A DNA stretch of 64,000 bases from Cryptosporidium bovis. Lineage: Eukaryota > Apicomplexa > Conoidasida > Eucoccidiorida > Cryptosporidiidae. A program made the position numbers and the translations under genes. Each line of letters starts with the position of its first letter. The first letter of the stretch is position 1. The DNA lies in contig VHIT02000045.1 of assembly GCA_009768925.2 (NCBI GenBank), forward strand, positions 186,001 through 250,000, read 5' to 3'. Shown here piece by piece: positions 10,642 to 21,472 of the stretch. The notes beneath the pieces are model-generated. The model saw nothing but the letters and a program-made list of their open reading frames with translations, had not been told where the DNA came from and did not search any database.

Positions 10642-11049
10642 ATGGTGAGAATAGATTCTCCGAGAAAAGATCTTTCTTTGTTCACACAATGCATGAATCC
10701 GATTGTTGAAAAGAAAGAAGAACATGTTTTTCACCCAGATTCAGTAATATTGCCACCTGTCTCTGAAATACCCTATGACTATTATCCGTATTCACCAAGG
10801 TACAAGTATCCAGAGGTAACATGCAGCTATCCATTTGTATCTTCACCACCATATGTAGTTCATTATATTTCGAATTTAGGTGTCCCAAGCTGTTTTCAAC
10901 AATTAGATATTAGTATCGAACAAAGAAGAAACGTATTTCAAAGAAATACAAGAAAATCAAAGAATCAGTTCTTTGAAAAGGGTGAGGAACATCTAGGAAA
11001 ATATTGGTCTGAAACCCAACCACTGCGTCCATTGGGATGTATGGGTTGA
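10642..11049 (+). CDS. Hypothetical Tyr/Pro-rich protein, 135 residues
   Basis: I do not recognise this gene. It starts with ATG at 10642 and encodes 135 residues. The middle is rich in tyrosine and proline (PYDYYPYSPRYKYP, YPFVSSPPYVVHY), and the C-terminal third is basic (EQRRNVFQRNTRKSKNQ). There is no signal peptide or membrane segment, and two of its four cysteines lie in the last 60 residues. The composition is loosely like that of cytoskeletal pellicle proteins, but no repeat motif supports that. It is divergent from TRM7. Confidence 0.6.
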   Translation: MVRIDSPRKDLSLFTQCMNPIVEKKEEHVFHPDSVILPPVSEIPYDYYPYSPRYKYPEVTCSYPFVSSPPYVVHYISNLGVPSCFQQLDISIEQRRNVFQRNTRKSKNQFFEKGEEHLGKYWSETQPLRPLGCMG

Positions 11050-11421
11050 TAAGTTGAAGAATAAGAAAATACGGAATATGAGATTTACTTGTTCTGAAAT
11101 TATGAATATGAATGTTCTTCAAATTTCAATTATATGTTTACTCACTGAAAATATGGCAATAGTGTCGAGAGATAAGTGTAAATGCATGTAGATCTAACTC
11201 ATTCGGACTTTAATATGATTATTAGTCATTTTTATGTTGGATATTTTATAATCATTTGTTGTTTATTTGCGATAGTACATACCTATGGCTTACTGAAATC
11301 ATGTTGAAAAGATGTGAGTTATATACTGAAATTAAATACCACAAAGTAAATAGTAATGTAAAATCAATCATATATATACACTATACACACCGCACAATAC
11401 AATGCTGAATTTCTGACATTT
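11050..11421. other. Convergent intergenic region
   Basis: 372 bases between the 3' ends of the Tyr/Pro-rich gene and the PPCDC gene. AT-rich, nothing recognisable. Confidence 0.6.
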
Positions 11422-12103
11422 CTAGTTGGACTTTATTATTGAGATTAGATGATTAACTATATTATTAATATTTTCGAGTCCTCCAATTCCATGTTCCCCA
11501 CATGCCAATTTCTTTTCAATAGGATTTATTATTAAATACCCAAATGATTTGAGTATTTCTATTTGTTTGTTTGTAATTGGATGGTTCCACATGTAACTGT
11601 TCATTGCAGGACAAACCAATATTTGTTTGTTAAAATCCCATGCTCTCGCTACATTTGTCTATTTTTATTATTTAATTTCGAATAAAAACGAAGGAAAATT
11701 AACGGTTTGTTTGCCTTACATTACACTACTTGTGTAAATACATGCATACACAAATGTAGTAAAAGTAACTTACCAACAAGTTGTCACATAACCCATTAGA
11801 CAATTTCGCTAGTGTATTTGCAGTCAAGGGTATTATTATAAAAATGTCTGCCCATCTTCTAAGAGAGATATGAAGTACATCGTCTCCAACAGAGTTCCAT
11901 AACTCATACTCATCTTCATCCCTTACAATTTTATAATTCTTAAAATTCAAAAAGTGTTCAGACGATTTAGTTGTTACTATCTTTAGTTCTATTGTTATGT
12001 TATTACTCTTACAGTTCTTACAAAGAGTATCCAAAAACTCCTCTACCTTTATTGCAGCCACACTTCCAGATACGCCAACTAATAAATTCACTTTTTTGGT
12101 CAT
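11422..12103 (-). CDS. PPCDC: Phosphopantothenoylcysteine decarboxylase, two exons
   Basis: FMN-dependent enzyme that decarboxylates 4'-phosphopantothenoylcysteine to 4'-phosphopantetheine, the third step from pantothenate to coenzyme A. Exon 1 is 12103-11774 (110 codons, phase 0) and exon 2 is 11658-11422; the 115-nt intron 11773-11659 has donor GTAAGT and acceptor AATAG. The spliced product has 188 residues, typical of the stand-alone HAL3/PPCDC family. Landmarks: LLVGVSGSVAAIKV at the N-terminus (flavin fold), HISLRRWADI with the catalytic His, PLTANTLAKLSNGLCDNLL, then across the junction TNVARAWDF, PAMNSYMWNHP (the PxMNxxMW substrate motif) and ACGEHGIGGLE with the active-site Cys. The splice restores unbroken homology. 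No synthetase domain is fused, so PPCS must be a separate gene. Confidence 0.93.
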
Positions 12104-12800
12104 TTAACCTTAAAACGCCACTTTTTTTTGATCACTCTTGATATTTTCAATTTCTCTCATTCTGGCGGCAGCCAGGTTCTGCATGTTCATATATGACACT
12201 TCAAAATTGAGTTATAATACCTTTCTAGATTTTTTGGAGATAATTGTTACATGGCAAAGTGGGAATTTAATTGAATAAGAATTCAAAGGAGAATGAATGG
12301 ATTTAATTGCAGCTCTGTCTATGTCGTGTGTTAAACATCAATTCAACTTATTTTCGTTATACTCTTTAACAATTCACGTAATAAAAGTCCAACCATTCAT
12401 CACTATTCACCAGCTACTCCATATTTATCAACAAGATATGTTTTTGTTTCTGGTTGTTCTACCTTTGACACTTTAAATGCTATACTTAAACTATTTTTGT
12501 TTTTGCACTCACTAGTAAGTTTTGTTTATATTATAAGCTTGTTAAGTATCTATTATCAAAAATAAGTCGTCATATACATGAAATTTGACCTATTTTTTCA
12601 TAAAATAGGTCTAATTACATTTGGGGATATATATATAAAATTACAGGATACTTATGGATTTTGTATTGAAGTCATACTACACAGGGAAAATAAAGAGTTT
12701 TCCGACTCGATTACTACAGAGCACGGAGTAAACTACATTGACAACACAATCCATCGACTCAATTGTCTATTAAAAGCGAACTGGAACTCCTGAAGAAAAA
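12104..12800. other. Intergenic region, PPCDC 5' side
   Basis: About 700 bases without a supported gene. A 71-codon open frame at 12578-12793 has no ATG-started homologue that I recognise and runs into RNA-gene territory. AAAAA at 12796-12800 on the + strand is a Pol III-type T5 terminator for the minus-strand tRNA unit. Confidence 0.6.
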
Positions 12801-12866
12801 GTGATCTGACGACGCCTGTACCGCCGAGTGCCCCGACGGACCTTGCACATCCGCAGATCCAGACCA
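12801..12866 (-). ncRNA. Possible tRNA-linked structured RNA or 3' trailer
   Basis: A GC-rich stretch of 66 bases (about 60% GC in otherwise roughly 25-30% GC intergenic DNA) follows the tRNA-Glu 3' end with no spacer and ends just before a T5 Pol III terminator at 12800-12796. Bases 12867-12860 (GTGGTCTG) can pair with 12808-12801 (CAGATCAC) through eight pairs including one G-U. Inside, CCGTCG and CGGCGG can form a six-pair hairpin with loop GGGCACT. The layout suggests a dicistronic Pol III transcript of tRNA plus a small RNA. It matches no RNA family that I recognise. It may instead be only a structured trailer removed during tRNA maturation. Confidence 0.4.
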
Positions 12867-12938
12867 CTCCCACGCCGGGAATCGAACCCGGGTCGCCCGG
12901 GTGAAAGCCGAGTATCCTAGCCCCTAGACTACGTGGGA
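12867..12938 (-). tRNA. tRNA-Glu (anticodon UUC)
   Basis: A 72-base cloverleaf without an intron. The acceptor stem TCCCACG pairs with CGTGGGA and the discriminator is G. The anticodon stem-loop is CTCGG-CTTTCAC-CCGGG with anticodon TTC. The T arm CCGGG-TTCGATT-CCCGG contains the B box GGTTCGATTCC. The sequence is close to other eukaryotic tRNA-Glu genes. It lies on the minus strand between PPCDC and ARF1, also minus, and is followed directly by a structured GC-rich segment and a T5 tract. Confidence 0.95.
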
Positions 12939-13606
12939 TTGCACTGGCCGACATGTAAATTAGGGTTATAAGGTATTAAAAAAGTCACTGTAAAAACCGC
13001 AAATAAAAAAATGTAATTACAAAAAGGTAAAAAAACTAGATCTAAAAAAATCGTTACTTGTTACATTGGAATCGGAAATAACAGATTAAAATAAAAATAA
13101 GTATTTGTTCAGACTATCTTATTGTTCCTCATTAGTGTTATATTGTTTGTACAGACATCAAACCTAAGTATGTTTAGACTCTACGTCAGAACGCATTAGA
13201 AACAGCAGCAAAGTAATAAACCAAAAGTAAAAGGTAAGAGACACAATTACATTGCACACTGAAATCACCTTTCCCACTTAATCGGCTCATTACAAGAAGG
13301 TAGTAGTTTAAAACTCACCAGGAGCAGAGAAGACGAGTGTGAACATATCACTAAAGGAGAAATACGAACTTTAAATGAGACATGAGAGGCAAACCGAGTG
13401 AAAATAGAGATTATTCCTAGTGCTACGATTGTTAGTGGAGAATTCACGTAAAAAACAATTGTCTCAATTAAATCTTTTCTATTTTTAATATTGCTTTTCT
13501 AGTTTGCCTTTTTAATCTTCGAAAGATAAGTGTCAAATAGCGATATCTCCTATTCATCAAGTACACGGTTCGAAATAAGATAATGTGTGTATTATTTATT
13601 CCGGAA
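12939..13606. other. Intergenic, between tRNA-Glu and ARF1
   Basis: 668 bases of AT-rich DNA; the 60-codon frame inside it (13265-13447) shows no coding features. It includes the ARF1 3' flank. Nothing else recognised. Confidence 0.6.
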
Positions 13607-15181
<1,575 letters not shown>

Positions 15182-15848
15182 ATGTTTGACTTTATAAGTA
15201 GATATGTTGGTACAGCTGAAAATGAAGCTGAAGTACTTTCAAATGAAACAATAAGTGAGACGGGAGAGACAACTCAAAACGAGGAGGAAACAGATGAAGA
15301 AAGCGATGTAATAAGTAGAACAATGGATTGGGGATTTTTAGATTATGTTGAACATCTTCTAATACTCTCTAGGTCCGATGAGAGTGATGATTTAGAATAT
15401 ACAAAAACCAAGGTAATACAAAACTCATGGACTAAAATTGACGAGAAAGCAATTCTACTGCACAAGGCACTTCTAATTAAGGTGAGTAAATAGTTGAATA
15501 TACAGTCTAATTTAATTCAAAAATGATTCGGAATTTTAATATCTATTTTTTGACTATCTTAATTAAATATAGGCAAATAAGTTATACAAGCAAAATTTGG
15601 CTTCACTTAACTTCATTAAATTTCAAGACTCTAATAGAGATGCAGAAAATTTGTTTCAAAAAACATTACTTAAAATGAAATTGTTAAAAAATGAGAATTT
15701 TAAGGCAAAAAACATTGAAAAAATTGATTTGAATGTAATATTAAAAATAACCCCTGATGAATGTAAACAACACCAAGAAAAAATTAATAAGGAGACGAAA
15801 TTAACCAGTATGGAAAGTCTTGTTGCATGTCTTGTTTCTGAGGAGTGA
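15182..15848 (+). CDS. Hypothetical protein, two exons
   Basis: I do not recognise the family. Exon 1 is 15182-15481 and ends in phase 0 at AAG|GTGAGT; exon 2 is 15573-15848 after a TATAG acceptor; the intron is 91 nt. The 191-residue product has an acidic N-terminal part (NEEETDEESD) and then DWGFLDYVEHLLILSRSDES. A mostly helical lysine-rich second half, KAILLHKALLIK continuing into ANKLYKQNLASLNFIKF, supports the splice because the helix pattern continues across it. No signal peptide or membrane span. It could be a small coiled-coil adaptor, but this is a guess. Confidence 0.65.
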
Positions 15849-16732
15849 AATATGAATATAGGGATGAAGCTGAGAATAATCATTCAAACATATACTAGTT
15901 CGCTAAATCCATATATCGTTACTCCGCTTTAACAAGAATACTCTGCCTTTTGCACATTTAAATATAATAATACAACTTACTGTATCTTCATCTTATTCCT
16001 AGTATTGCTCGCATCCGTTAACAACTTTGGAAAATCTTATTCAATGCGTTACCAAAATATCGTAATTCAGCTATTTCAATTTTTACTTCTTAGACACAAA
16101 TTAAGTAGTTATGTCTTGAATCTACACTTTACATGTTTATTGGTTTTCCTTTACATGAATTTTACAGGAGAAACTGTGTATGTGGCGCTGGCGGTTATTA
16201 GTACTTTATAACATTTATTTAATGTAATAATTTATTTATATTATAAGTAGATAAATACTGTTTCTTCTTTTCCAAGAAAATTAGTTGAAATTTATACTAA
16301 CATAATAACTAGTGGCTGTAAACATATTCAAACGAGTTAATTTCACGTGGTTTTATCATTACCCATCTGGTTCTTGTACTTTACCTTTTTCCTCTTTTAA
16401 CTACAACTTGAATAATTTTCAGGTATTAACCAAGTAAACAGTAAATAAAGGTATTATAAATAAATTAGTAATAACATTAAAGTCCAACACTTGTGGGTGA
16501 ATGGGTCATTTATGTAAATTTATGAATTATATGAATAACAACTATTACACTAATTGAAGGTACATAAAATACAAAATTAACTGGAAATTAGTTTTTTTTA
16601 TTACGTTAGGTATATGACTTGTTTGACAGTATAGATTTGTTTTTTATTCATAAACGTGCAAGAGGTTAATTTTTCGTTTGATTACAAATATTTTAGTATA
16701 CAATACATTTAAGACAAACTTAATTGGTCAAT
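15849..16732. other. Intergenic region upstream of the SMARCD-like gene
   Basis: 884 bases, AT-rich. A TGGCGC core occurs at 16183-16188, 545 bases before the next start. Frame 16005-16211 has no recognisable product. No RNA gene seen. Confidence 0.6.
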
Positions 16733-18028
16733 ATGGTAAGACTTCCAGAAAACATTAAAGAATTTTCTGAGGAGTTGTACAGTCAGTACGAGAATCTTTT
16801 AGAATATGAAAAGTTATTGGATGAATCTATCCTTCAACAAAGATACTGCTTGAGTGATGTGTGGTTAACATTAATGGATGACAAAAGTATAAGATGTTAC
16901 CGTAAGAAGATGAGGGTGCATATATTTAATACTTATGAAAACCAAAAACCTGCAGATGTAGAACTTGAGTCTTTTAACCTAGACAATGATTGGACGAGAA
17001 AAGTGCCTCCGTCTTGGACATTAAAGATACAAGGTTCTATTATTCAAAGTGACACTTCTTATTCACCCAAATTTACATCTATATTTTCGAAAATAATCAT
17101 AAATTTGTCAGATAAAGAGACGATAATATGGGACAAGACAAATAGCCCAATTCCAGAGTGTGATGGAATTGAAATACACAGAATTGGCGATGAAGAAAAA
17201 GACATAGATGTATTCTTTTTTATGGATTACAGAACACCGCATTATAGTTTATCTAAAGAGTTGGAAGAATTTGTAGGTATTGAAATTGCGAGTTTGCCTA
17301 CAATAATAAAAAGAATGTGGCAATATATTGAACTAAACGGTTTGCAGAACACACAAATAAACCATGACAGTATTAAAATTAATGAATATTTAAAAAATTT
17401 GCTTTCTGTGGAAAATGATTATATTCAATTGAAGGATATACCGGAATTATTAAAAAAACATTTATTCCCACCTAAGCCTGTAAAAATAAGGCACAGACTC
17501 TCATTAAAGGGTGATTGGATAGATAATGAGTCTACTTATGACTTTACTATAGATTTAACTGAAAATGTTCCTGGCGACATTTCACTATGGTTCCCAAATG
17601 TATCAACAAGAATTCAAGAAAATCCTGAATTTGCTACTATAAGCAAATCACTAGAAGGACTATATCATAAAAATCAGAATATACTTTCAAGAATATATCA
17701 TTCGTATAACAAAATGAATTTCTACCTTGGTTTTTCAAACAACCCAACAGAGTTTATTCATTCTCTTCTCACAACCAAACACTTTCAACTATATGGTAAT
17801 AATGCCATTAATAATATCCTCTCAGATCCTAATGCTATTTATGAATACCAAATTGCAGATAAATATGCTGAATACTACAGACAGCCTTGGGTTCCAAAAG
17901 CTATACAAAAATATCTTTCATGCAGGAACAAGAGCTTTGAAGAACGTGTAAACAAGACAATCTCTTCTATCTCCGCTTGTGAAAAGATAAAAAGGAGAAA
18001 TGTATTCAATCCTGACACGAACAACTAG
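16733..18028 (+). CDS. SWI/SNF complex subunit, SMARCD/BAF60-Rsc6 type, SWIB domain
   Basis: Accessory subunit of a SWI/SNF-type ATP-dependent chromatin remodeller, nuclear. The ATG at 16733 is chosen because the open frame before it begins only with TTG. The 431-residue product aligns in order with SMARCD proteins: RCYRKKMRVHIFNTY (about 55-68), SWTLKIQGSII, DGIEIHRIGD, FFFMDYRTPHYSL, then the SWIB/MDM2 fold at about 168-250 (LSKELEEFVGIEIASLPTII, RMWQYIELNGLQN, LLKKHLFPP). After it come a helical region and the family C-terminus AEYYRQPWVPKAIQKYLSC. The length is slightly below the human 470-530, with a short N-terminus lacking the Gly/Pro-rich part. Single exon. Confidence 0.9.
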   Translation: MVRLPENIKEFSEELYSQYENLLEYEKLLDESILQQRYCLSDVWLTLMDDKSIRCYRKKMRVHIFNTYENQKPADVELESFNLDNDWTRKVPPSWTLKIQGSIIQSDTSYSPKFTSIFSKIIINLSDKETIIWDKTNSPIPECDGIEIHRIGDEEKDIDVFFFMDYRTPHYSLSKELEEFVGIEIASLPTIIKRMWQYIELNGLQNTQINHDSIKINEYLKNLLSVENDYIQLKDIPELLKKHLFPPKPVKIRHRLSLKGDWIDNESTYDFTIDLTENVPGDISLWFPNVSTRIQENPEFATISKSLEGLYHKNQNILSRIYHSYNKMNFYLGFSNNPTEFIHSLLTTKHFQLYGNNAINNILSDPNAIYEYQIADKYAEYYRQPWVPKAIQKYLSCRNKSFEERVNKTISSISACEKIKRRNVFNPDTNN

Positions 18029-18397
18029 ATATAATCTATATTATAGTGATAAATAGTACTGCATCTACCCTTTCTTTTCCAGTAGTAACGACATCAATAA
18101 TTGTCTTCACTAATGTACAGCTATATAGACAATACTCGCCGTAATAACTAATGTTTGTTCCTCATTTTTGTATCTCGTATTACTAAGATTGTTGTTTACG
18201 CGCAGAATTTACATAAAAAAGAATTGATAGACATGAAATAAAAGACAGTTACATTTCTAATGATATCAGTATTACTATGTTATAATAGTCAATAATGCAA
18301 CTATACCGATATAAAGAAGCGACGATATAAGACTATTCCACTCCGAATTACCAGTTCATTGTCTAAAGTTGGTACCGATTTACCATTCATGATTTTC
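18029..18397. other. Convergent intergenic region
   Basis: 369 bases between the 3' ends of the SMARCD-like and uL29 genes. AT-rich, nothing recognised. Confidence 0.6.
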
Positions 18398-18778
18398 TTA
18401 TACCGTAATGGCAAACTTTCTTTTCGGGAAGTTTAAGGCCTTTTTACTAGCCTTAACAGTCATCTTTTTGGCCTGGTTAGGAGTTAGTGCACGTCTTTTT
18501 GCACGAGTCAATTTCTTTCTCAAATCCAACGGAGTATATTTTGATCTTGCATATTTCTCTCTCAAACCCTTTATGTTTCTTTGAGAAAATATTGTCAAAA
18601 TGCGTGCAATTCCCTTCCTTACTACATGAATTCTTGATAGTTTGTTTGGAGCAGTACCTGTTGACTGAATTACGCGAAGACTAGCAAGCTCCTTTTTTAA
18701 TTCGTTGATTTTTGTCTTAAGTTCTTCATCTGACAATGAGATTAGTTGTTTTATTTGTAACCCTGAATTTTTATTCAT
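18398..18778 (-). CDS. RPL35: 60S ribosomal protein L35 (uL29)
   Basis: Large-subunit ribosomal protein near the peptide exit tunnel. The ATG is placed at 18778-18776 (MNKNSGLQIKQL); the frame extends upstream only to a TTG. The 126-residue product matches eukaryotic L35: LKTKINELKKELASLRV, then SRIHVVRKGIARILTI, REKYARSKYTPLDLRKKLTR and AKRRALTPNQ, with a basic tail ending FPKRKFAITV. No intron. A TTTGGCGC element lies about 225 bases upstream at 19010-19003. Confidence 0.96.
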   Translation of the reverse strand: MNKNSGLQIKQLISLSDEELKTKINELKKELASLRVIQSTGTAPNKLSRIHVVRKGIARILTIFSQRNIKGLREKYARSKYTPLDLRKKLTRAKRRALTPNQAKKMTVKASKKALNFPKRKFAITV

Positions 18779-20305
18779 CTTCTTCAACGCCTTCTAATTA
18801 TATATCGTATATCTATTGCTAAAACAACCACCAATCTTAAGAGGTTGACAATTAATATTTAAGAATAAGTTAATTCTCAAATTTATATTTATATAGGTAT
18901 TTATTTATTTTTTACATTTAACAAATACCCTAAACTGATTAGTATGGGAATAATGTACCGGTTCAATAAAATTATATATTATTTGATATATTCCGTCTCA
19001 ACGCGCCAAATATATTGTCATAAATATCTTAAAAGGTAAATTCTTATTTTACATTTATAAGTTTTAGTTTGTGTACCGAAATAAACCCAGCTAAAGGTGA
19101 CTATAAGTCCCAATTTCACATCGCTTTGTCATGTTTGGAGAATCAAATGAGATTTATACTTGTGAACTTCAATTCGCAGTATTCTTGACTAAACACCACT
19201 ATTTTATTAGCTTGCCGCCACGTGTTAAGAAACAAATACTATACTAATACAACTTTGCATGAACTTTTCTGTAAATTCACTATTTTTTCTTCAGAGCTTG
19301 TCTTGTTGTTCACTTCTTTTACATGTTTAAACCGAAATACCCTTCTACTTTTTCTCACAAACTACCTCTTTTAAATGCTAACTTAAAGACCGAGTAGCAT
19401 CTTTGCAGCTATTATCACTTTATGCTTCAACTATGTTAGCATCCACACCATAAAAATACATTAAATAATGAAGCAAACTGAAAACTAAAAGTATAATTAA
19501 AAAACAAATAAAAATAAGAAAGTGATAAAAAAGATGTGACACAAAGTGGAAAAAACAAGTGGTAAATAACGACAAAATAGAAAATATTAGGACAAAGGAA
19601 TATGTCGAACAACTAGTTTCCTGTCGTTTTTATACATATAAATTGTTTCCCAAAGCTGTTAATGTGCAAATTTTAGGAATATATCATTGTGTATGCTTCA
19701 TCCATATTCCAAAGGCAGTTCGTGTCCAAGTAAAGATAACAAAATTCAAACTGCTTTCGTCTTTCTCTCGTTTAGAACATATTTTAAAATCATAAATATA
19801 GATATTCAAATTGTGTGATCAAATAAACAGGAAATTCATATATACGCTTACAATATAAGTAGTAAATTGTTACATAAGCAAAAGATAAATATTCCCATAC
19901 GCACACACATAACACACATACATGCGTATACATGTATATTTTTTTTGTGTTTATTGTTGAATATTAAATGATCTAAACAAGTATGTACATATAATATGTG
20001 AGTAAATAAACACTCTATCAGTTAGGTCTCCTGTATCAAATTCTGTATAGTCATGTCTCCATAATTATTTGGTAAAAAAACAAAATGTTTTGCGTAAGAT
20101 ACATAAGTAATGATGGCGCCTGAAGACCATACATTTAATCAAGAGAAAAAAACATAAAATACGCAGATATAGATGAAGTATAGTATGGGGAAACAAATCC
20201 ACAAGGTTAAACACTAATAAGTTCATTTATTTAGATACAGAAGTACATACATATTTTTAATTTTAGGTTTTATTTAGTAGTTTTGTGATATTTTTATAAA
20301 TAAAA
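18779..20305. other. Large divergent intergenic region
   Basis: 1.5 kb between uL29 and the small membrane-protein gene. It holds GCGCCAAA at 19003-19010, TGGCGCC at 20114-20120, poly-A and alternating CA/TA sequence near 19900-19990, and a degenerate duplicated 25-mer near 19650 and 19710. The 78-codon frame at 19559-19795 starts with GTG and shows no family, so I do not call it a gene. Confidence 0.55.
19003..19010 (-). promoter_or_regulatory. E2F-like TTTGGCGC site upstream of uL29
   Basis: Reads TTTGGCGC on the minus strand, the strand of RPL35, 225 bases before its ATG. E2F/DP-like TGGCGC sites are reported as common in Cryptosporidium promoters; the role here is inferred. Confidence 0.35.
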
Positions 20306-20851
20306 ATGAATACAAGAAGTTTATTTTCGGTTTTGGTTTTATTTATAATAGCAGCTATTGCCAACTCGCAAGATTTTCGTTACTCACTCAGATCAATGCA
20401 AAATGGGAACTCCGTTGAATCACCTGAATTGAGTGATCATCCGGATTCACAAAATTCTGATTTGAATAATGTAAATGAAAAAAGTGAAGAAAATAAAGAG
20501 GAAAACAAGGAAGTGAGCAATGAAGAAAATCCAATTAATGCTGAAGAAGAGAAAGTTGAAACACACATTGCCAAGTCAGTCGAGCCGGCTGCAGAAGCCC
20601 GAAATAGTAGCGCAGATGCACAAAGTAGCGAGTCATCAACTCAATCAAATAATCTGAGTGTCGCTACCGCCGAAGAAAAACAAAATGAAAGCTCTGATGA
20701 TGATGAAAATCGTATCACAAATGCTTGGTCCAAACTGAGTACAGGGGCTAAAACAGGTATCATTATTGCTATTGTTGTTGTTGCTATTATTATTATTGGT
20801 GGTATTGTTCAATGTTTTTGCATCTGTAAATCATGTTTATGCTGTTGTTAA
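20306..20851 (+). CDS. Small type I membrane protein with signal peptide and Cys-rich tail
   Basis: I cannot name this gene. The 181-residue product has a clear signal peptide (residues 1-21, SVLVLFIIAAIANS). A hydrophilic ectodomain of about 125 residues follows, rich in Ser, Asn and Glu with many possible O-glycosylation sites. One transmembrane helix lies at about 150-170 (GIIIAIVVVAIIIIGGIVQ). The very short tail has seven cysteines, CFCICKSCLCCC, which looks suited to palmitoylation. The layout is that of a small mucin-like surface protein of an invasive stage; that role is an inference. ATG at 20306. TGGCGCC lies 186 bases upstream. Confidence 0.75.
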   Translation: MNTRSLFSVLVLFIIAAIANSQDFRYSLRSMQNGNSVESPELSDHPDSQNSDLNNVNEKSEENKEENKEVSNEENPINAEEEKVETHIAKSVEPAAEARNSSADAQSSESSTQSNNLSVATAEEKQNESSDDDENRITNAWSKLSTGAKTGIIIAIVVVAIIIIGGIVQCFCICKSCLCCC

Positions 20852-21472
20852 TTTGAAAACAAGTGTTTGGGGTGAATCTTTGATACCCGGGGGAATTAAA
20901 AATAAGATCGGTATTACTCTTGTGTAAATTGGATGTACCATTTCTTTCCTCTTCGAAAAATTAGTCACTTTGAATTCATTTTTTAATTTATTTAGTGTGA
21001 ATTACTAGGATGTTAATAACTTTAAATTTATTTGACGCTTGTCCTGTGGTATTCTTATACCTCAATCATAAGTAGCATCGTGTGAGGCTTTATTTCCCGT
21101 CTCTTTAGATCAAATGTTAGAATAGAAATGAAGCGTGTTGCTTTGCTCGGACCACTGCATTGCTTCCTTTACAGGTATATGCACGGTAAAAAATGATGCA
21201 AATGTTAGTTACCGCCTGATTGTGGCGCCTTCATGCAAAATTAGAGTACCATGGTACTATTGCATGCGACAGATGTGATCACGAAAAATTATAAAAGAAA
21301 AATAGTTTTAAAATAATTATTGTTTTGATTTGTGGTTGACTTAAATAGAATATTGTTTTCATAGGTTTGAAGCACGATAGATACTGAAAAAGAAACAATT
21401 TTGCTAAGAACGTTGGTGGATGAAAAGTATATAGGTTAAAGGAGAGTGTGAAAACAAGTATATTTCGTGATT
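20852..21472. other. Intergenic region with clustered candidate control sites
   Basis: 621 bases. TGGCGCC at 21223-21229, a perfect 14-base palindrome AGTACCATGGTACT at 21245-21258 and GCATGC at 21262-21267 all lie within 45 bases, about 210-250 bases upstream of the next gene. No RNA gene recognised. Confidence 0.6.
21223..21267. promoter_or_regulatory. Composite site: TGGCGCC, 14-bp palindrome, GCATGC
   Basis: Three palindromic or near-palindromic motifs in 45 bases of AT-rich DNA upstream of the gene at 21473. The first resembles E2F/DP sites, the last the ApiAP2 GCATGC core. The middle one (AGTACCATGGTACT) is a perfect dyad of unknown meaning. Confidence 0.4.

Noticed and set aside
12733-12954. 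73-codon minus-strand frame across the tRNA region
   Set aside because: It runs through tRNA-Glu and the GC-rich segment; stop codons are scarce there only because of the base composition.
19559-19795. 78-codon + frame in the uL29/membrane-protein interval
   Set aside because: Starts with GTG, no recognisable family, no splice partners. The two similar stretches inside (FPKAVNVQI and IPKAVRVQV) are noted but weak.
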